47,763 bases of DNA. It comes from an uncultured Clostridia bacterium (GTDB lineage: Bacteria; Bacillota; Clostridia; Lutisporales; Lutisporaceae). This document shows positions 1-8,211 of this stretch, in pieces. The stretch's first letter is position 1; each line of letters opens with the position of its first letter. The notes under the pieces were generated by a model. That model did not search any database and had not been told where the DNA came from. It saw only the letters and a list, made by a program, of their open reading frames with translations. The DNA is taken from contig CALGKJ010000044.1 in NCBI GenBank assembly GCA_937930535.1, forward strand, positions 1-47,763, in the 5' to 3' direction. Both the position numbers and the translations under genes were made by a program.

Positions 1-10
1 ATTAAATAAT

Positions 11-52
11 AAAAAAACTGTTATCCAAAATGAAATTGGGTAACAGTTTTTA
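11..52 (-). terminator. Terminator of the redox/kinase operon
   Basis: An inverted repeat (AAAAACTGTTATCC and its near-complement GGGTAACAGTTTTT, 11-base loop) lies just after the stop of the last operon gene. Read on the minus strand it is followed by a run of T. It fits an intrinsic terminator closing the five-gene operon. Confidence 0.85.
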
Positions 53-63
53 AAATCCTTTTA

Positions 64-1797
64 TTATCTATTAAATCTTTTTTCTTCTTCTTTTAAGTCC
101 AGACCCAGTGTTCCGCCGGGATTCATTATATTATTAGGGTCAAAATGACGTTTTAAAGCCCTATATACATCCATTTGATTTTTGCCTATTTGTCCCTCCA
201 GCCAAGGTGCTATCATTTTTCCTATTCCATGGTGGTGGCTCATGGTTGCTCCGTGCTTTTGTATTGCGTCAAGTATGCCTGAATGATACGCCTTGTATTC
301 TTCAATGGTGTTCATTTTTGCTATGAAAATAAAGTATAAATTAGCTCCTTGGGGGTACATATGGGACATATGGGTCATGCAGATTGTGTCTGGTCTGCTG
401 TGGCAGTACTCCCTTACTCCCTCATGCACGTATTTCATATTATCCCATGATACTGTACATTCAAGGGTGTCTGTCATTACTCCAAAGTCCTGCAAGCTGT
501 CTCTCAGATATGGATCTCTGAATCTTCCATGCTCCCAGTTTTTTGTTACGTATCCTGTTGTGTACATTGCACCGTATTTTTTGCATACCTTGTGAAGCTT
601 TCTTTTTACTACCTTTGTAAAGTCCTTTTCTCCGTCAGTAAAGCCCAGCATCAAGCATCTTTCCATAGGCTTGTAGCCTCTTGCTATAAGCAGCTTGTCT
701 ATTGCTGTGCCTTCTACTCCATACAGCTTCATAGCCACATCAGTTTCCTCGGGGTCAGATATTCTGAATACAGATGGATAACCGAACTGTCCCTGCATTA
801 TTTCTTTTGTTGCTTCCATTGCATCATCCCAAGTCTTGAAAACATAGCTGAAACGCCTCTGATTCTCCGGCATATGTCTGAATATCCTTAAGGTGGCTGA
901 TACCAGTACTCCGAAAGCACCCTCGCTGCCCATCATTATTTCGTCAATGGATGGTCCTGTGGCATTTACAGGGTATTCGTCTGATTTTATTATACCTGCC
1001 GGAGTAACATATTCCTGACTGATAACCAGATCTTCGATTTTACCAAAATAGGTTGAGTTTTGTCCTGCTCCTCTGGTTACTACCCAGCCGCCTACTACTG
1101 AATATTCAAAGGATTGGGGGAAATGTCCGCAGGTATATGCTCTTTTGGCTCCGAAAAGCTCTTGTGCATTGTTAAGCACTTTTTCCAAGTCTGGGCCCGA
1201 CATGCCTGCTTCAACTGTTATTGTCTGGTTTCTTTCATTAAACTTTATTACACGCTTCATATGTACTCGCATATCGAGAGATACTCCGCCTTTTACACAT
1301 TCCACTCCTCTAGTTACCGAGGATCCTCCGCCGTAAATGTATACTGGTATTCTTTGTTCATTGCAGTATTTTACTATAGCGGCTATATCCTCCTTGCTTC
1401 TTGGGTGGAGTACTACGTCGGGGATATTTTCAGCGATTCCCTCTCTTAGGCGCATACAGTCAATCATAGTCTTTCCGTAGGCTATTTGCAGTCTTGAATA
1501 GCCGTCTATTTTGCAATTTTCAGTGCCAACTATGTCTCTAAGAACATCTATCTGCTCTATAGTTAAGCTTATGGAATTGTTCACATGTACTTTTTCCAGA
1601 CCTAGCTTTTGTGGGTTTTTAAAGTCCTCGTCTGTCATTTTGAAGGTTTGCTTCATTAATCTATATAAACGCTCATTTGGGTGCTTAAACTCGCTTGGCG
1701 AGCCCCATTTTAGTATGGATCTGTAGGACTGTTCAGGAGGTGCTTGTTCGTACCATTTTGGTTCTGGTTCGGTTTTATATTTTTTTGTTGTTGACAT
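64..1797 (-). CDS. FAD-binding oxidase, alkyl-DHAP synthase-like
   Basis: A 577-residue soluble flavoprotein of the FAD_binding_4 / FAD-oxidase C-terminal (VAO) family. The FAD domain spans about residues 125-310. It has the GGGSSVTRG loop, the stretch SVVGGWVVTRGAGQNS, and MGSEGAFGVLVSATLRI, all close to alkyldihydroxyacetonephosphate synthase. The C-terminal part carries the SHHHGIGK histidine cluster and the family ending FDPNNIMNPGG. In the known enzyme, acyl-DHAP is converted to alkyl-DHAP in ether-lipid synthesis. Here the true substrate is unknown, because clostridia make plasmalogens by another route. It is the last gene of the operon, 14 bases after the kinase. The neighbouring GlpA-like and GlpK-like genes suggest a glycerol-phosphate-like or other polyol-phosphate substrate. 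The family call is firm; the substrate is not. Confidence 0.85.
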   Translation of the reverse strand: MSTTKKYKTEPEPKWYEQAPPEQSYRSILKWGSPSEFKHPNERLYRLMKQTFKMTDEDFKNPQKLGLEKVHVNNSISLTIEQIDVLRDIVGTENCKIDGYSRLQIAYGKTMIDCMRLREGIAENIPDVVLHPRSKEDIAAIVKYCNEQRIPVYIYGGGSSVTRGVECVKGGVSLDMRVHMKRVIKFNERNQTITVEAGMSGPDLEKVLNNAQELFGAKRAYTCGHFPQSFEYSVVGGWVVTRGAGQNSTYFGKIEDLVISQEYVTPAGIIKSDEYPVNATGPSIDEIMMGSEGAFGVLVSATLRIFRHMPENQRRFSYVFKTWDDAMEATKEIMQGQFGYPSVFRISDPEETDVAMKLYGVEGTAIDKLLIARGYKPMERCLMLGFTDGEKDFTKVVKRKLHKVCKKYGAMYTTGYVTKNWEHGRFRDPYLRDSLQDFGVMTDTLECTVSWDNMKYVHEGVREYCHSRPDTICMTHMSHMYPQGANLYFIFIAKMNTIEEYKAYHSGILDAIQKHGATMSHHHGIGKMIAPWLEGQIGKNQMDVYRALKRHFDPNNIMNPGGTLGLDLKEEEKRFNR

Positions 1798-1811
1798 TTA
1801 TATTTCCCCCT

Positions 1812-3368
1812 TTAATATTCAGGATATTTTGTTATGTCCTGTATCTCTTTGTATAGACCTCTTATTTTGGAATATACCTTTTTATATACTCTGTTGTACA
1901 GCTTGCTGTATATTTCTGAATTGCTGCTGTCAGGCTTAAATTCCTTGCTGTACCTTACCATTCCTTTTACTGCATCATAATAGCTGTTGTACTTTCCGAG
2001 TCCCACCATGCAGCTTATTGCAGCTCCAAGTCCAGAGGCTTCATAGGTTATTCCCTTGTATACGCTTCTATTAAACATGTCTGCTGTAATCTGGCATATT
2101 ATATCGCTTTGGGAGCCTCCGCCCGAAAGCATTATTCTTTCGATTTTCTGCTTGGATTTTTTCTCTATTTTCTCTGTTCCGTCAATAAGTGCATAGTTGA
2201 TGCCTTCTATTATTGATCTGTATATGTGTGCTCTTGTATGTACATCTCCAAAGCCCAATATTGAGCCTTTGGCTTCCGGCATCTTATGGGCAGCTCCCCA
2301 ATAGGGTTGAAGTATCAAGCCGTGGGAGCCGGGTGGTATCTGGCTTAGAAGCTCATTGAGCAGCTCTTCGGGCTGTATGTTTCGTTCTTTTGCTTCAATT
2401 ACTTCTCTGGAGGAAAACTCCTTTTTAAACCAGCTTATCATCCAGTATCCTCTGTTAATCTCAATTTCTGGGTTGTAGTGTCCCGGTACTACCGCAGTAT
2501 ATGATGGAAAAAACTGTATCGGCTCATAATATCTGTTTGTTGTGGTTTGTATTGTTGCTGTTGTTCCGAAGCTTATACTTGCAGAGCCTTCATCAAGACA
2601 GCCGACCCCCAAGGTCTCACAGCTTTTGTCCGAGCCAGAGGCTACTACCGGCAGCCCTTCTTTTATGCCTGTTTCCTCTGCGGCTTTTTTTGTTATGCTG
2701 CCTAGTATCTCCCCCGGTGCTGCAAGCTGGGGCAGTTTTTCTCTTTCTATGCCAAAGACCTTCCATCTGAAATTGGTGTCGGACTTTGGCCAAGACATCT
2801 TTTTATATTCAAATGGTATATGTCCTACTTGATTGGCTATGGAATCTATCATTAATCCTGTCATTCTGTATGTGAAATATCCAGATATCAATAGATATTT
2901 ACAGGTTTTTTCCCATATTTCAGGCTGGTTTTCTTTTATCCAGTTTGCTTTGCTTTTTTTTCGTACGATATCTATAGTTTTGTTCATTCCTACAGCAGAA
3001 AACATTATATTATCCATAAAGGGAAGCTGTTCACTGCACCTTGCCATCCTTTGATCCAGCCAGATTATTGCAGGACGAAGCACCTCACCGCTGCTATTTA
3101 CCAATACCCCTGTGTCTCTTTGGGTAGTAATGGATACTCCGATAATATTTTTCCATATTTCTGGATAGCTTTGTTTTAGTTTCTGGGTGGCTATACATGT
3201 GCTGTCCCAGTATAAAGCCGGGTCTTGCTCTGCCCATCCGGGGTGGTGGGAAAAATATGGCTCAAATTCTACCTTTTCTTTTGCAATAAGATTTCCCCTT
3301 TTATCAAATATCAAGGCTCTAACGCTTTGAGTTCCGCAATCTATAGATAAAACATACTCTTGGCTCAT
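1812..3368 (-). CDS. FGGY-family carbohydrate/polyol kinase
   Basis: A 518-residue sugar kinase of the FGGY family (xylulokinase/glycerol kinase type), which transfers phosphate from ATP to a sugar or polyol. The N-terminal phosphate-1 loop reads LSIDCGTQSVRALIFD. The substrate-facing region includes ITTQRDTGVLV and IIWLDQR. The C-terminal half has the adenosine signature LSGGGSQSDIICQITADMF and SFGTTATIQ. Length is normal for the family. It lies 2 bases after the DUF1667 gene and 14 before the flavoprotein gene, so it is clearly co-transcribed. Partners suggest that its phosphorylated product is oxidised by the GlpA-like enzyme. Substrate specificity cannot be read from the sequence. Confidence 0.9.
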   Translation of the reverse strand: MSQEYVLSIDCGTQSVRALIFDKRGNLIAKEKVEFEPYFSHHPGWAEQDPALYWDSTCIATQKLKQSYPEIWKNIIGVSITTQRDTGVLVNSSGEVLRPAIIWLDQRMARCSEQLPFMDNIMFSAVGMNKTIDIVRKKSKANWIKENQPEIWEKTCKYLLISGYFTYRMTGLMIDSIANQVGHIPFEYKKMSWPKSDTNFRWKVFGIEREKLPQLAAPGEILGSITKKAAEETGIKEGLPVVASGSDKSCETLGVGCLDEGSASISFGTTATIQTTTNRYYEPIQFFPSYTAVVPGHYNPEIEINRGYWMISWFKKEFSSREVIEAKERNIQPEELLNELLSQIPPGSHGLILQPYWGAAHKMPEAKGSILGFGDVHTRAHIYRSIIEGINYALIDGTEKIEKKSKQKIERIMLSGGGSQSDIICQITADMFNRSVYKGITYEASGLGAAISCMVGLGKYNSYYDAVKGMVRYSKEFKPDSSNSEIYSKLYNRVYKKVYSKIRGLYKEIQDITKYPEY

Positions 3369-3370
3369 TT

Positions 3371-3742
3371 TTATACCCCCATCATAATGTACATATCAGA
3401 AGCAGCAACTATATCAACATCTAAATCTAAAACATTTTTTACTATTACTTCGCCGGATTTAACCATATGTGTTACTACAGCTTTATCAATAACCTTCATT
3501 ACCTCAAAAATCTTACCTAGGGGTACTTCTCCGCTGGTTTTAACAGGCAGTCTAGGAATTTCAGGGTATATGGTTTTTACAGTAGTGGTAATTGTCCTTG
3601 TAGGGTTAGTAAGCTCATTTATGGCAAATTCTCTGCCTCTTTTGCACATCTGCCCTGTTACAATATAACCCTCGTTTCCCTGTGCTTCTTCAATTTCAAG
3701 GGTACAGCCTCTGGGACAAATGATGCATGTGATTTTTCTCAT
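3371..3742 (-). CDS. DUF1667 cysteine-cluster protein
   Basis: A 123-residue protein of the DUF1667 family, often found beside GlpA-like and FAD/NAD oxidoreductases. The N-terminus has a cysteine cluster of the form C-x2-C-x3-C (CIICPRGC), followed about 16 residues later by MCKRG. These four cysteines could bind a metal or Fe-S centre. The rest is a small beta-rich domain. It sits 2 bases after the oxidoreductase gene and 2 bases before the kinase gene. By position it resembles a GlpC-like electron-transfer or maturation partner of the dehydrogenase, but that role is an inference. Confidence 0.82.
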   Translation of the reverse strand: MRKITCIICPRGCTLEIEEAQGNEGYIVTGQMCKRGREFAINELTNPTRTITTTVKTIYPEIPRLPVKTSGEVPLGKIFEVMKVIDKAVVTHMVKSGEVIVKNVLDLDVDIVAASDMYIMMGV

Positions 3743-3744
3743 TC

Positions 3745-5016
3745 TTATCCCTCCGTCATTATAATTTCAAGCTTGCAGTCCTGATTTATACTAATATTAC
3801 TCAGGTCAAGTTCAGCCTTTTCCATTTCGGGAGGTCTTATTACACTATGCTTATTCTGGTAAACTATGTTATATCCGCACCTTATTATTACCTTGACATT
3901 CTGCTTTACGTCTCTTGAACGGTAGTAAATTACTGCACTTTTATTGTCTGAACTTGTATCAATATACTGCGGTACTACATAAAGAAAATCCCTGTTGTTT
4001 GATTTTATCTCTATTAGATTTCTGTTATGGCTGTTTCTTGCGTATCTTGAGGCTTGCAATCCTGCCAGCTCACCGCTTTCTGAGACATAATCCACCAGAT
4101 CATTGACATGCAAAGCATTGCCGCAGGAAAAAACACCTTCCATTGTTGTCATAAAATTCTGATCTACAAGGGGTCCCTTGGTGTTTGGATCCAACTTAAT
4201 GTCTAGGGACTCAGCTATTTCATTTTCTGGTACCAAGCCTACTGATAGTATTACGCCGTCACACTTTACAACCTGCTCTGTACCTGAAATTGGCTTCATG
4301 CTTTCATCAACTTTGGAAATTTCGACTGCCTCTACCCTGCCGCTGCCTATAATTCTGGTTATTGTATGAGATAGGTACAGAGGTATATTATAGTCTTCAA
4401 GACACTGTACTATATTTCTTGCCAAGCCTGAGGGAGTTGATTTTGCTTCGTATACCCCCAATACCTTGGAGCCTTCCAGTGTCAGTCTTCTTGCCATTAT
4501 GAGCCCTATATCGCCGCTGCCAAGTATTACACATTCCTTGCAGGGCAGCATCCCCATAATGTTTACAAAGTACTGGGCAGTACCTGCGGTATATATTCCC
4601 GCTGGTCTTGAGCCATGTATAAAAACCTGCTTTGAGGTTCGTTCTCTACAGCCGTTTGCCAGTACAAGTGCTCTTGCTCTTAGGGCGAATACTCCGTTTT
4701 TTTTGTTTACTAACTGCAATTCAAATAACTCATTGTTTTTTTGTATACCTAGTACAAAGGTAGACATCAGCATTGGTATGGACAGCTCATTAACCATTTT
4801 GATATATCGTTCTGCATATTCGGGTCCTGTAAGCTTTTGTTTAAAGCGTATTATTCCAAAGCCGTCATGTATACACTGCTTAAGTATTCCCCCTGCTCTA
4901 TCTTCACGCTCTACGATCAGCACATCAGCTCCAGCTTGTTTGGCTGCATATCCTGCCGCCAGTCCTGCTGGCCCTGCACCAAGGACTATAACGTCATAGG
5001 TCTTTATTTCGCTCAT
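3745..5016 (-). CDS. FAD/NAD(P)-dependent oxidoreductase (GlpB-/HcnB-like)
   Basis: A 423-residue pyridine-nucleotide-disulphide-type oxidoreductase. The N-terminal FAD Rossmann motif is VIVLGAGPAGLAAGYAAKQ followed by an acidic VERED. The second nucleotide-binding fold, ILGSGDIGLIMARRL, lies near residues 163-177. A third conserved patch, GVFSCGNALHVNDLVDYVSE, matches the C-terminal FAD motif of the family. No CxxxxC active-site disulphide was seen, so it is not a thioredoxin reductase. The start overlaps the end of the GlpA-like gene by 4 bases (ATGA type), which suggests translational coupling. It probably forms a complex with that subunit and the DUF1667 protein, passing electrons from the substrate. 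Confidence 0.88.
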   Translation of the reverse strand: MSEIKTYDVIVLGAGPAGLAAGYAAKQAGADVLIVEREDRAGGILKQCIHDGFGIIRFKQKLTGPEYAERYIKMVNELSIPMLMSTFVLGIQKNNELFELQLVNKKNGVFALRARALVLANGCRERTSKQVFIHGSRPAGIYTAGTAQYFVNIMGMLPCKECVILGSGDIGLIMARRLTLEGSKVLGVYEAKSTPSGLARNIVQCLEDYNIPLYLSHTITRIIGSGRVEAVEISKVDESMKPISGTEQVVKCDGVILSVGLVPENEIAESLDIKLDPNTKGPLVDQNFMTTMEGVFSCGNALHVNDLVDYVSESGELAGLQASRYARNSHNRNLIEIKSNNRDFLYVVPQYIDTSSDNKSAVIYYRSRDVKQNVKVIIRCGYNIVYQNKHSVIRPPEMEKAELDLSNISINQDCKLEIIMTEG

Positions 5017-6746
5017 TTTTTTACCTCCTTTGCTATGCTGTCAGTTTTGGTTTCACCTGTCAGCAAATTAGAGGCATTTCCTTTTTTTGTGATTTCTATA
5101 GCTTTTATGCCAGCTTCATTTTGTATAAGCTTGACAACATTTGGCAGACAGAAGCCGCCCTGACATCTTCCCAGTCCTGCTCTGACTCTTCTTTTAATGC
5201 CGTCTATAGTTACACAGGGTATAGGGGATTTGATTGCATCAATTATTTCACCCTTGCTGATTTCCTCACATCTGCAAACTATAACTCCATAGTCAGGTCT
5301 TTGCTTTATGTATTTATTTCTTTCCTCTGGTGTCATTTTGTGAAGCTCTGGTATGCCTTTTCTGATAGGATTCCAGCTTTGTTTTTTATTGATTTGCTTA
5401 TACTGTGATAATACCTTGCAGGTCAGCCTTTCTATTTCCTCAGCAATTGCAGGTGCAGATGCAAGTCCCGGTGATTGTATTCCTGCGGCATGTATCAGGT
5501 TTGGCACGTATTCTGAGGCTTCTATTATAAAATCCTCCTCATAGGTGGCTGCTCTGATGCCTGCAAAATAGGTTATAACGTCTGAGGGTTTTAGTATTGG
5601 TAGTATTTCAAAATGCTTTTTCATAAGATTTTCTATATTTTCTCTGCTTGTGCTGTAGTCCTCTCTATAGGGCTGTTCATAAGAGTCGGGGCCTACCAGT
5701 ATGTTATCTTCTATGGTTCTTACAATGCCGCCGCCCTTTGTTGTTCCCTTGACATTTGTAATGCTGAGCTTGCCTATTACAGAGGTAAGCATACTGCCCT
5801 TCTTTTTATCAAGCAGCAGTACCTGACCCTTGCGAGGGTGTATGGTAAAAAAATTATCCTCTGCCATTTCTGCTATTTTGTCGGAGTATACTCCTGCTGC
5901 ATTAATAACTATTCTGGGAAAAATCTCTCCTCGATTGGTAAGTACAGAAGTGATATCATTCTTATGCTTTTTCATACCTAGTACTATTGTATTTAGACTT
6001 ATTTCTGCTCCATTCATCATGGCATTTTCTGCATAAGCTATAGTGAGCTTGTAGGGTGAAAGCACTGCTGTTGTATTGAAAAGTATACCCCCTGATACAC
6101 TGTCTGAAATCCACTGTTCACGAGCCTTTGCCTCAGCTCTGCTTAAAAGCCTGAAATCCTTTATGCCATTTTTGTTTCCTCTGATTTTAAGATATGGATA
6201 TATGAATTTTACCCAATAGCTGTCATAAACGACCAGAGAGCCGCTTCTTCGCATTGGTACATCCAGTTCTTGAGCTATTTTAGTATACATTTCATTGCCT
6301 TTGATATTGAAATATGCTTTTTTAGATCCAGGCTTTGGCTCAATGCCCGGGTGGATCATTCCGTCATTTCTTGATGAGGCGTGCATTGCCAAGTCCTCTT
6401 CCTTTTCCACCAGCAGCACTGATATATCCCACTTTGACAGCTCTCTGGCGATAGAGCAGCCGATTATGCCGCCGCCTATAACCAGTACATCTACCTTTTT
6501 CCCTTGCAGGGTTGTATCGGTAAACGAAGGACTATTGATCTGCGGTATTTCAAGTCCTTTGACGGTTAGTTTGTTTACAACTCCCTTATACCCCCTGTTT
6601 GCCGCTTTTTTCCCTGCGGCTGTTACTGTATCCCAGCTTTCAACCTTGCCTTCCAGTACAATAGAGTTTCTCCATTCTCTGCATTCAATGGAGTTTGATA
6701 TGTTTTTCCGAAGTTCAGCTTCTATTTTTTTTAGCTGTTTGCTCAA
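5013..6746 (-). CDS. GlpA-like FAD dehydrogenase with BFD-type [2Fe-2S] domain
   Basis: First gene of the operon, about 577 residues. It begins with a BON-like segment (about residues 20-60), then a DAO/GlpA flavin domain starting VLVIGGGIIGCSIARELS, with ASSRNDGMIHPG typical of G3P-dehydrogenase-like proteins. The C-terminus has a BFD-like Fe-S domain with cysteines in VIVCRCEE and LGRCQGGFC. This is the architecture of anaerobic glycerol-3-phosphate dehydrogenase subunit A relatives. An upstream TTG at 6761 is possible. I prefer the TTG at 6746 (LSKQLKK) because the GGGGGGTGG ribosome site sits just before it. A consensus promoter lies upstream. The exact substrate is unproven. Confidence 0.85.
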   Translation of the reverse strand: MSKQLKKIEAELRKNISNSIECREWRNSIVLEGKVESWDTVTAAGKKAANRGYKGVVNKLTVKGLEIPQINSPSFTDTTLQGKKVDVLVIGGGIIGCSIARELSKWDISVLLVEKEEDLAMHASSRNDGMIHPGIEPKPGSKKAYFNIKGNEMYTKIAQELDVPMRRSGSLVVYDSYWVKFIYPYLKIRGNKNGIKDFRLLSRAEAKAREQWISDSVSGGILFNTTAVLSPYKLTIAYAENAMMNGAEISLNTIVLGMKKHKNDITSVLTNRGEIFPRIVINAAGVYSDKIAEMAEDNFFTIHPRKGQVLLLDKKKGSMLTSVIGKLSITNVKGTTKGGGIVRTIEDNILVGPDSYEQPYREDYSTSRENIENLMKKHFEILPILKPSDVITYFAGIRAATYEEDFIIEASEYVPNLIHAAGIQSPGLASAPAIAEEIERLTCKVLSQYKQINKKQSWNPIRKGIPELHKMTPEERNKYIKQRPDYGVIVCRCEEISKGEIIDAIKSPIPCVTIDGIKRRVRAGLGRCQGGFCLPNVVKLIQNEAGIKAIEITKKGNASNLLTGETKTDSIAKEVKK

Positions 6747-6763
6747 ATAACCACCCCCCAAGT

Positions 6764-6777
6764 TTCGGTTGTCCGAA
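6764..6777. promoter_or_regulatory. Small inverted repeat, possible operator
   Basis: TTCGG and CCGAA separated by four bases lie between the operon promoter and its first start codon. The position would suit a repressor site or short leader hairpin. There is no second copy to compare, so this is only a candidate. Confidence 0.3.
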
Positions 6778-6797
6778 CATCCTAATATTCTAACCTC

Positions 6798-6826
6798 ATT
6801 ATATGTTATTATATTATGCTAGTCAA
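6798..6826 (-). promoter_or_regulatory. Sigma-A promoter of the redox/kinase operon
   Basis: On the minus strand TTGACT and TATAAT are separated by exactly 17 bases, about 50 bases before the preferred start of the GlpA-like gene. It lies in the short gap shared with the divergent XRE-TPR regulator, so that regulator could bind here. Confidence 0.75.
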
Positions 6827-6887
6827 ACAAAATATGAAACACTGGAATCAGTTTATTTACAGTTGATGCATTGAAAAGTATTGGTAT

Positions 6888-8180
6888 ATGTGCAATAATA
6901 TGAATATGAAAAAAGAAAATACATCACCTCTAAACACAAGCTTTATTAACCAACGTATTAAAGAACTGGATCTAAAACAAGTCTGGCTGGCATCAAAGAT
7001 AGGAGTTGATAAAATAACTATTAACCGATGGACCAGTGGAAAGGTAAAGCGAATTGCAAGCCATAATGCAAAGTTACTTGCACAATATCTTCAATGTACT
7101 GTTAACGATATTATTCTGAAAAATGATATTATAGCCGCTGGTACTAATGTTGAAAAAGAATCAGCTATTGAAAACATTCTGTCAGATGATTTAATAGCGA
7201 TTCTATCTCCCTTTGAAAAATGGGATTTGGCGGAAAGCATTATTAAGGCTTCTATTCATCCTAATATTGAGCCTCTAAAAATTGCCCAACTTTACAATCA
7301 TCTTTGGTGTGTTAATCTGAACAAAAACAATTTTGATCAAGCAATTTACTTTGCCTACAAAGCTCTAAGCATTAGCAAGAGATATGTTAATAAGAGAATG
7401 TTTGTTTTATCCTTATTTAATATTGCTACCGCTCATGTCTTAAATGGTAATTACAATTCTTCTATGAGTGTGTATGACTACTGTGTCCACAACATTGAGC
7501 ATTTAGCTTCTCAAAAGGAACAAGCAGCAATATACAATAATCTTGCCACCCTTCATCAATATTACTGCAATTTCAACACAAGCATAGATTCATTTAGTAA
7601 GTCTGTTAGTCTCCTCGCAAAAGAAGCTAATTATTTTAAGCTTTGTTTAACCTTTATAGGTATTGGTGATCTTTATATCGAGATCGGAAATATAGAAGAG
7701 GCTTTAAGTGCGCTATCTAAGGCATACGACTATGCTGTCAAGTCCAACTATCGTACTGGCACTATTCGCAGCACATTTTACAAAGTAGATGCATTCATTG
7801 TCAGCAGGCAGTTAGATGAAGCTGTTAATATGATGAAGTATGATTTGAATACTTTAGTTGAGAATAATATTAAGGATTTACACTGCTACGAGATTTTGGC
7901 AAGATATCACAGACATTTAGGGAATTTTAATAAAGCATTAGAAATAATCCAATCAGGTCTGAATACATGTTGCAGCCATCCTTTGGAAGAAGCTCGAATG
8001 TTACAGGAAGAAGCAAGACTTGCCCTCGTAATGATGAATTCTAAGGATGAATCAGCCTTTAGAAAAAAGGCAAACAGGCTTTTCAAAAGCGGCAGACTGT
8101 ACGACAGAATCTGGAACACAACCATTGCAGAGTATGGTCATATGTATAGTATTAATGATAAAAGCTGGTTATTAAAGTAG
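6888..8180 (+). CDS. XRE-type regulator with TPR sensor domain (RRNPP-like)
   Basis: A 430-residue protein, one of only two plus-strand genes. The N-terminal XRE helix-turn-helix (about residues 20-75) contains KQVWLASKIGVDKITINRWTSG. The rest is helical with tetratricopeptide-like pairs, for example AIYNNLATLHQYYCNFNTS and GIGDLYIEIGNIEEALSALS. This layout is that of RRNPP regulators (PlcR, Rgg, NprR, Rap), which read small peptides. No signal-peptide gene was recognised beside it. No strong ribosome site decides among the Met codons at 6888, 6900 and 6906. It is divergent from the redox/kinase operon and separated by about 140 bases, so it is a likely regulator of that operon. Confidence 0.85.
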   Translation: MCNNMNMKKENTSPLNTSFINQRIKELDLKQVWLASKIGVDKITINRWTSGKVKRIASHNAKLLAQYLQCTVNDIILKNDIIAAGTNVEKESAIENILSDDLIAILSPFEKWDLAESIIKASIHPNIEPLKIAQLYNHLWCVNLNKNNFDQAIYFAYKALSISKRYVNKRMFVLSLFNIATAHVLNGNYNSSMSVYDYCVHNIEHLASQKEQAAIYNNLATLHQYYCNFNTSIDSFSKSVSLLAKEANYFKLCLTFIGIGDLYIEIGNIEEALSALSKAYDYAVKSNYRTGTIRSTFYKVDAFIVSRQLDEAVNMMKYDLNTLVENNIKDLHCYEILARYHRHLGNFNKALEIIQSGLNTCCSHPLEEARMLQEEARLALVMMNSKDESAFRKKANRLFKSGRLYDRIWNTTIAEYGHMYSINDKSWLLK

Positions 8181-8211
8181 TATCCTCAATAACCAGCTTA
8201 GTTCTTTTTTA
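8162..8211. terminator. Terminator overlapping the regulator stop codon
   Basis: A 12-bp perfect stem (AAGCTGGTTATT / AATAACCAGCTT) begins inside the last codons of the XRE-TPR gene. It is followed on the plus strand by TTCTTTTTT. It also lies directly after the lipase stop on the minus strand, so it may work both ways for these convergent genes. Confidence 0.85.

Noticed and set aside
64-1797. Plasmalogen synthesis by an AGPS pathway
   Set aside because: The acyl-DHAP-forming partner is absent and clostridial plasmalogens are made by another route, so the enzyme family is kept but the pathway is not claimed.
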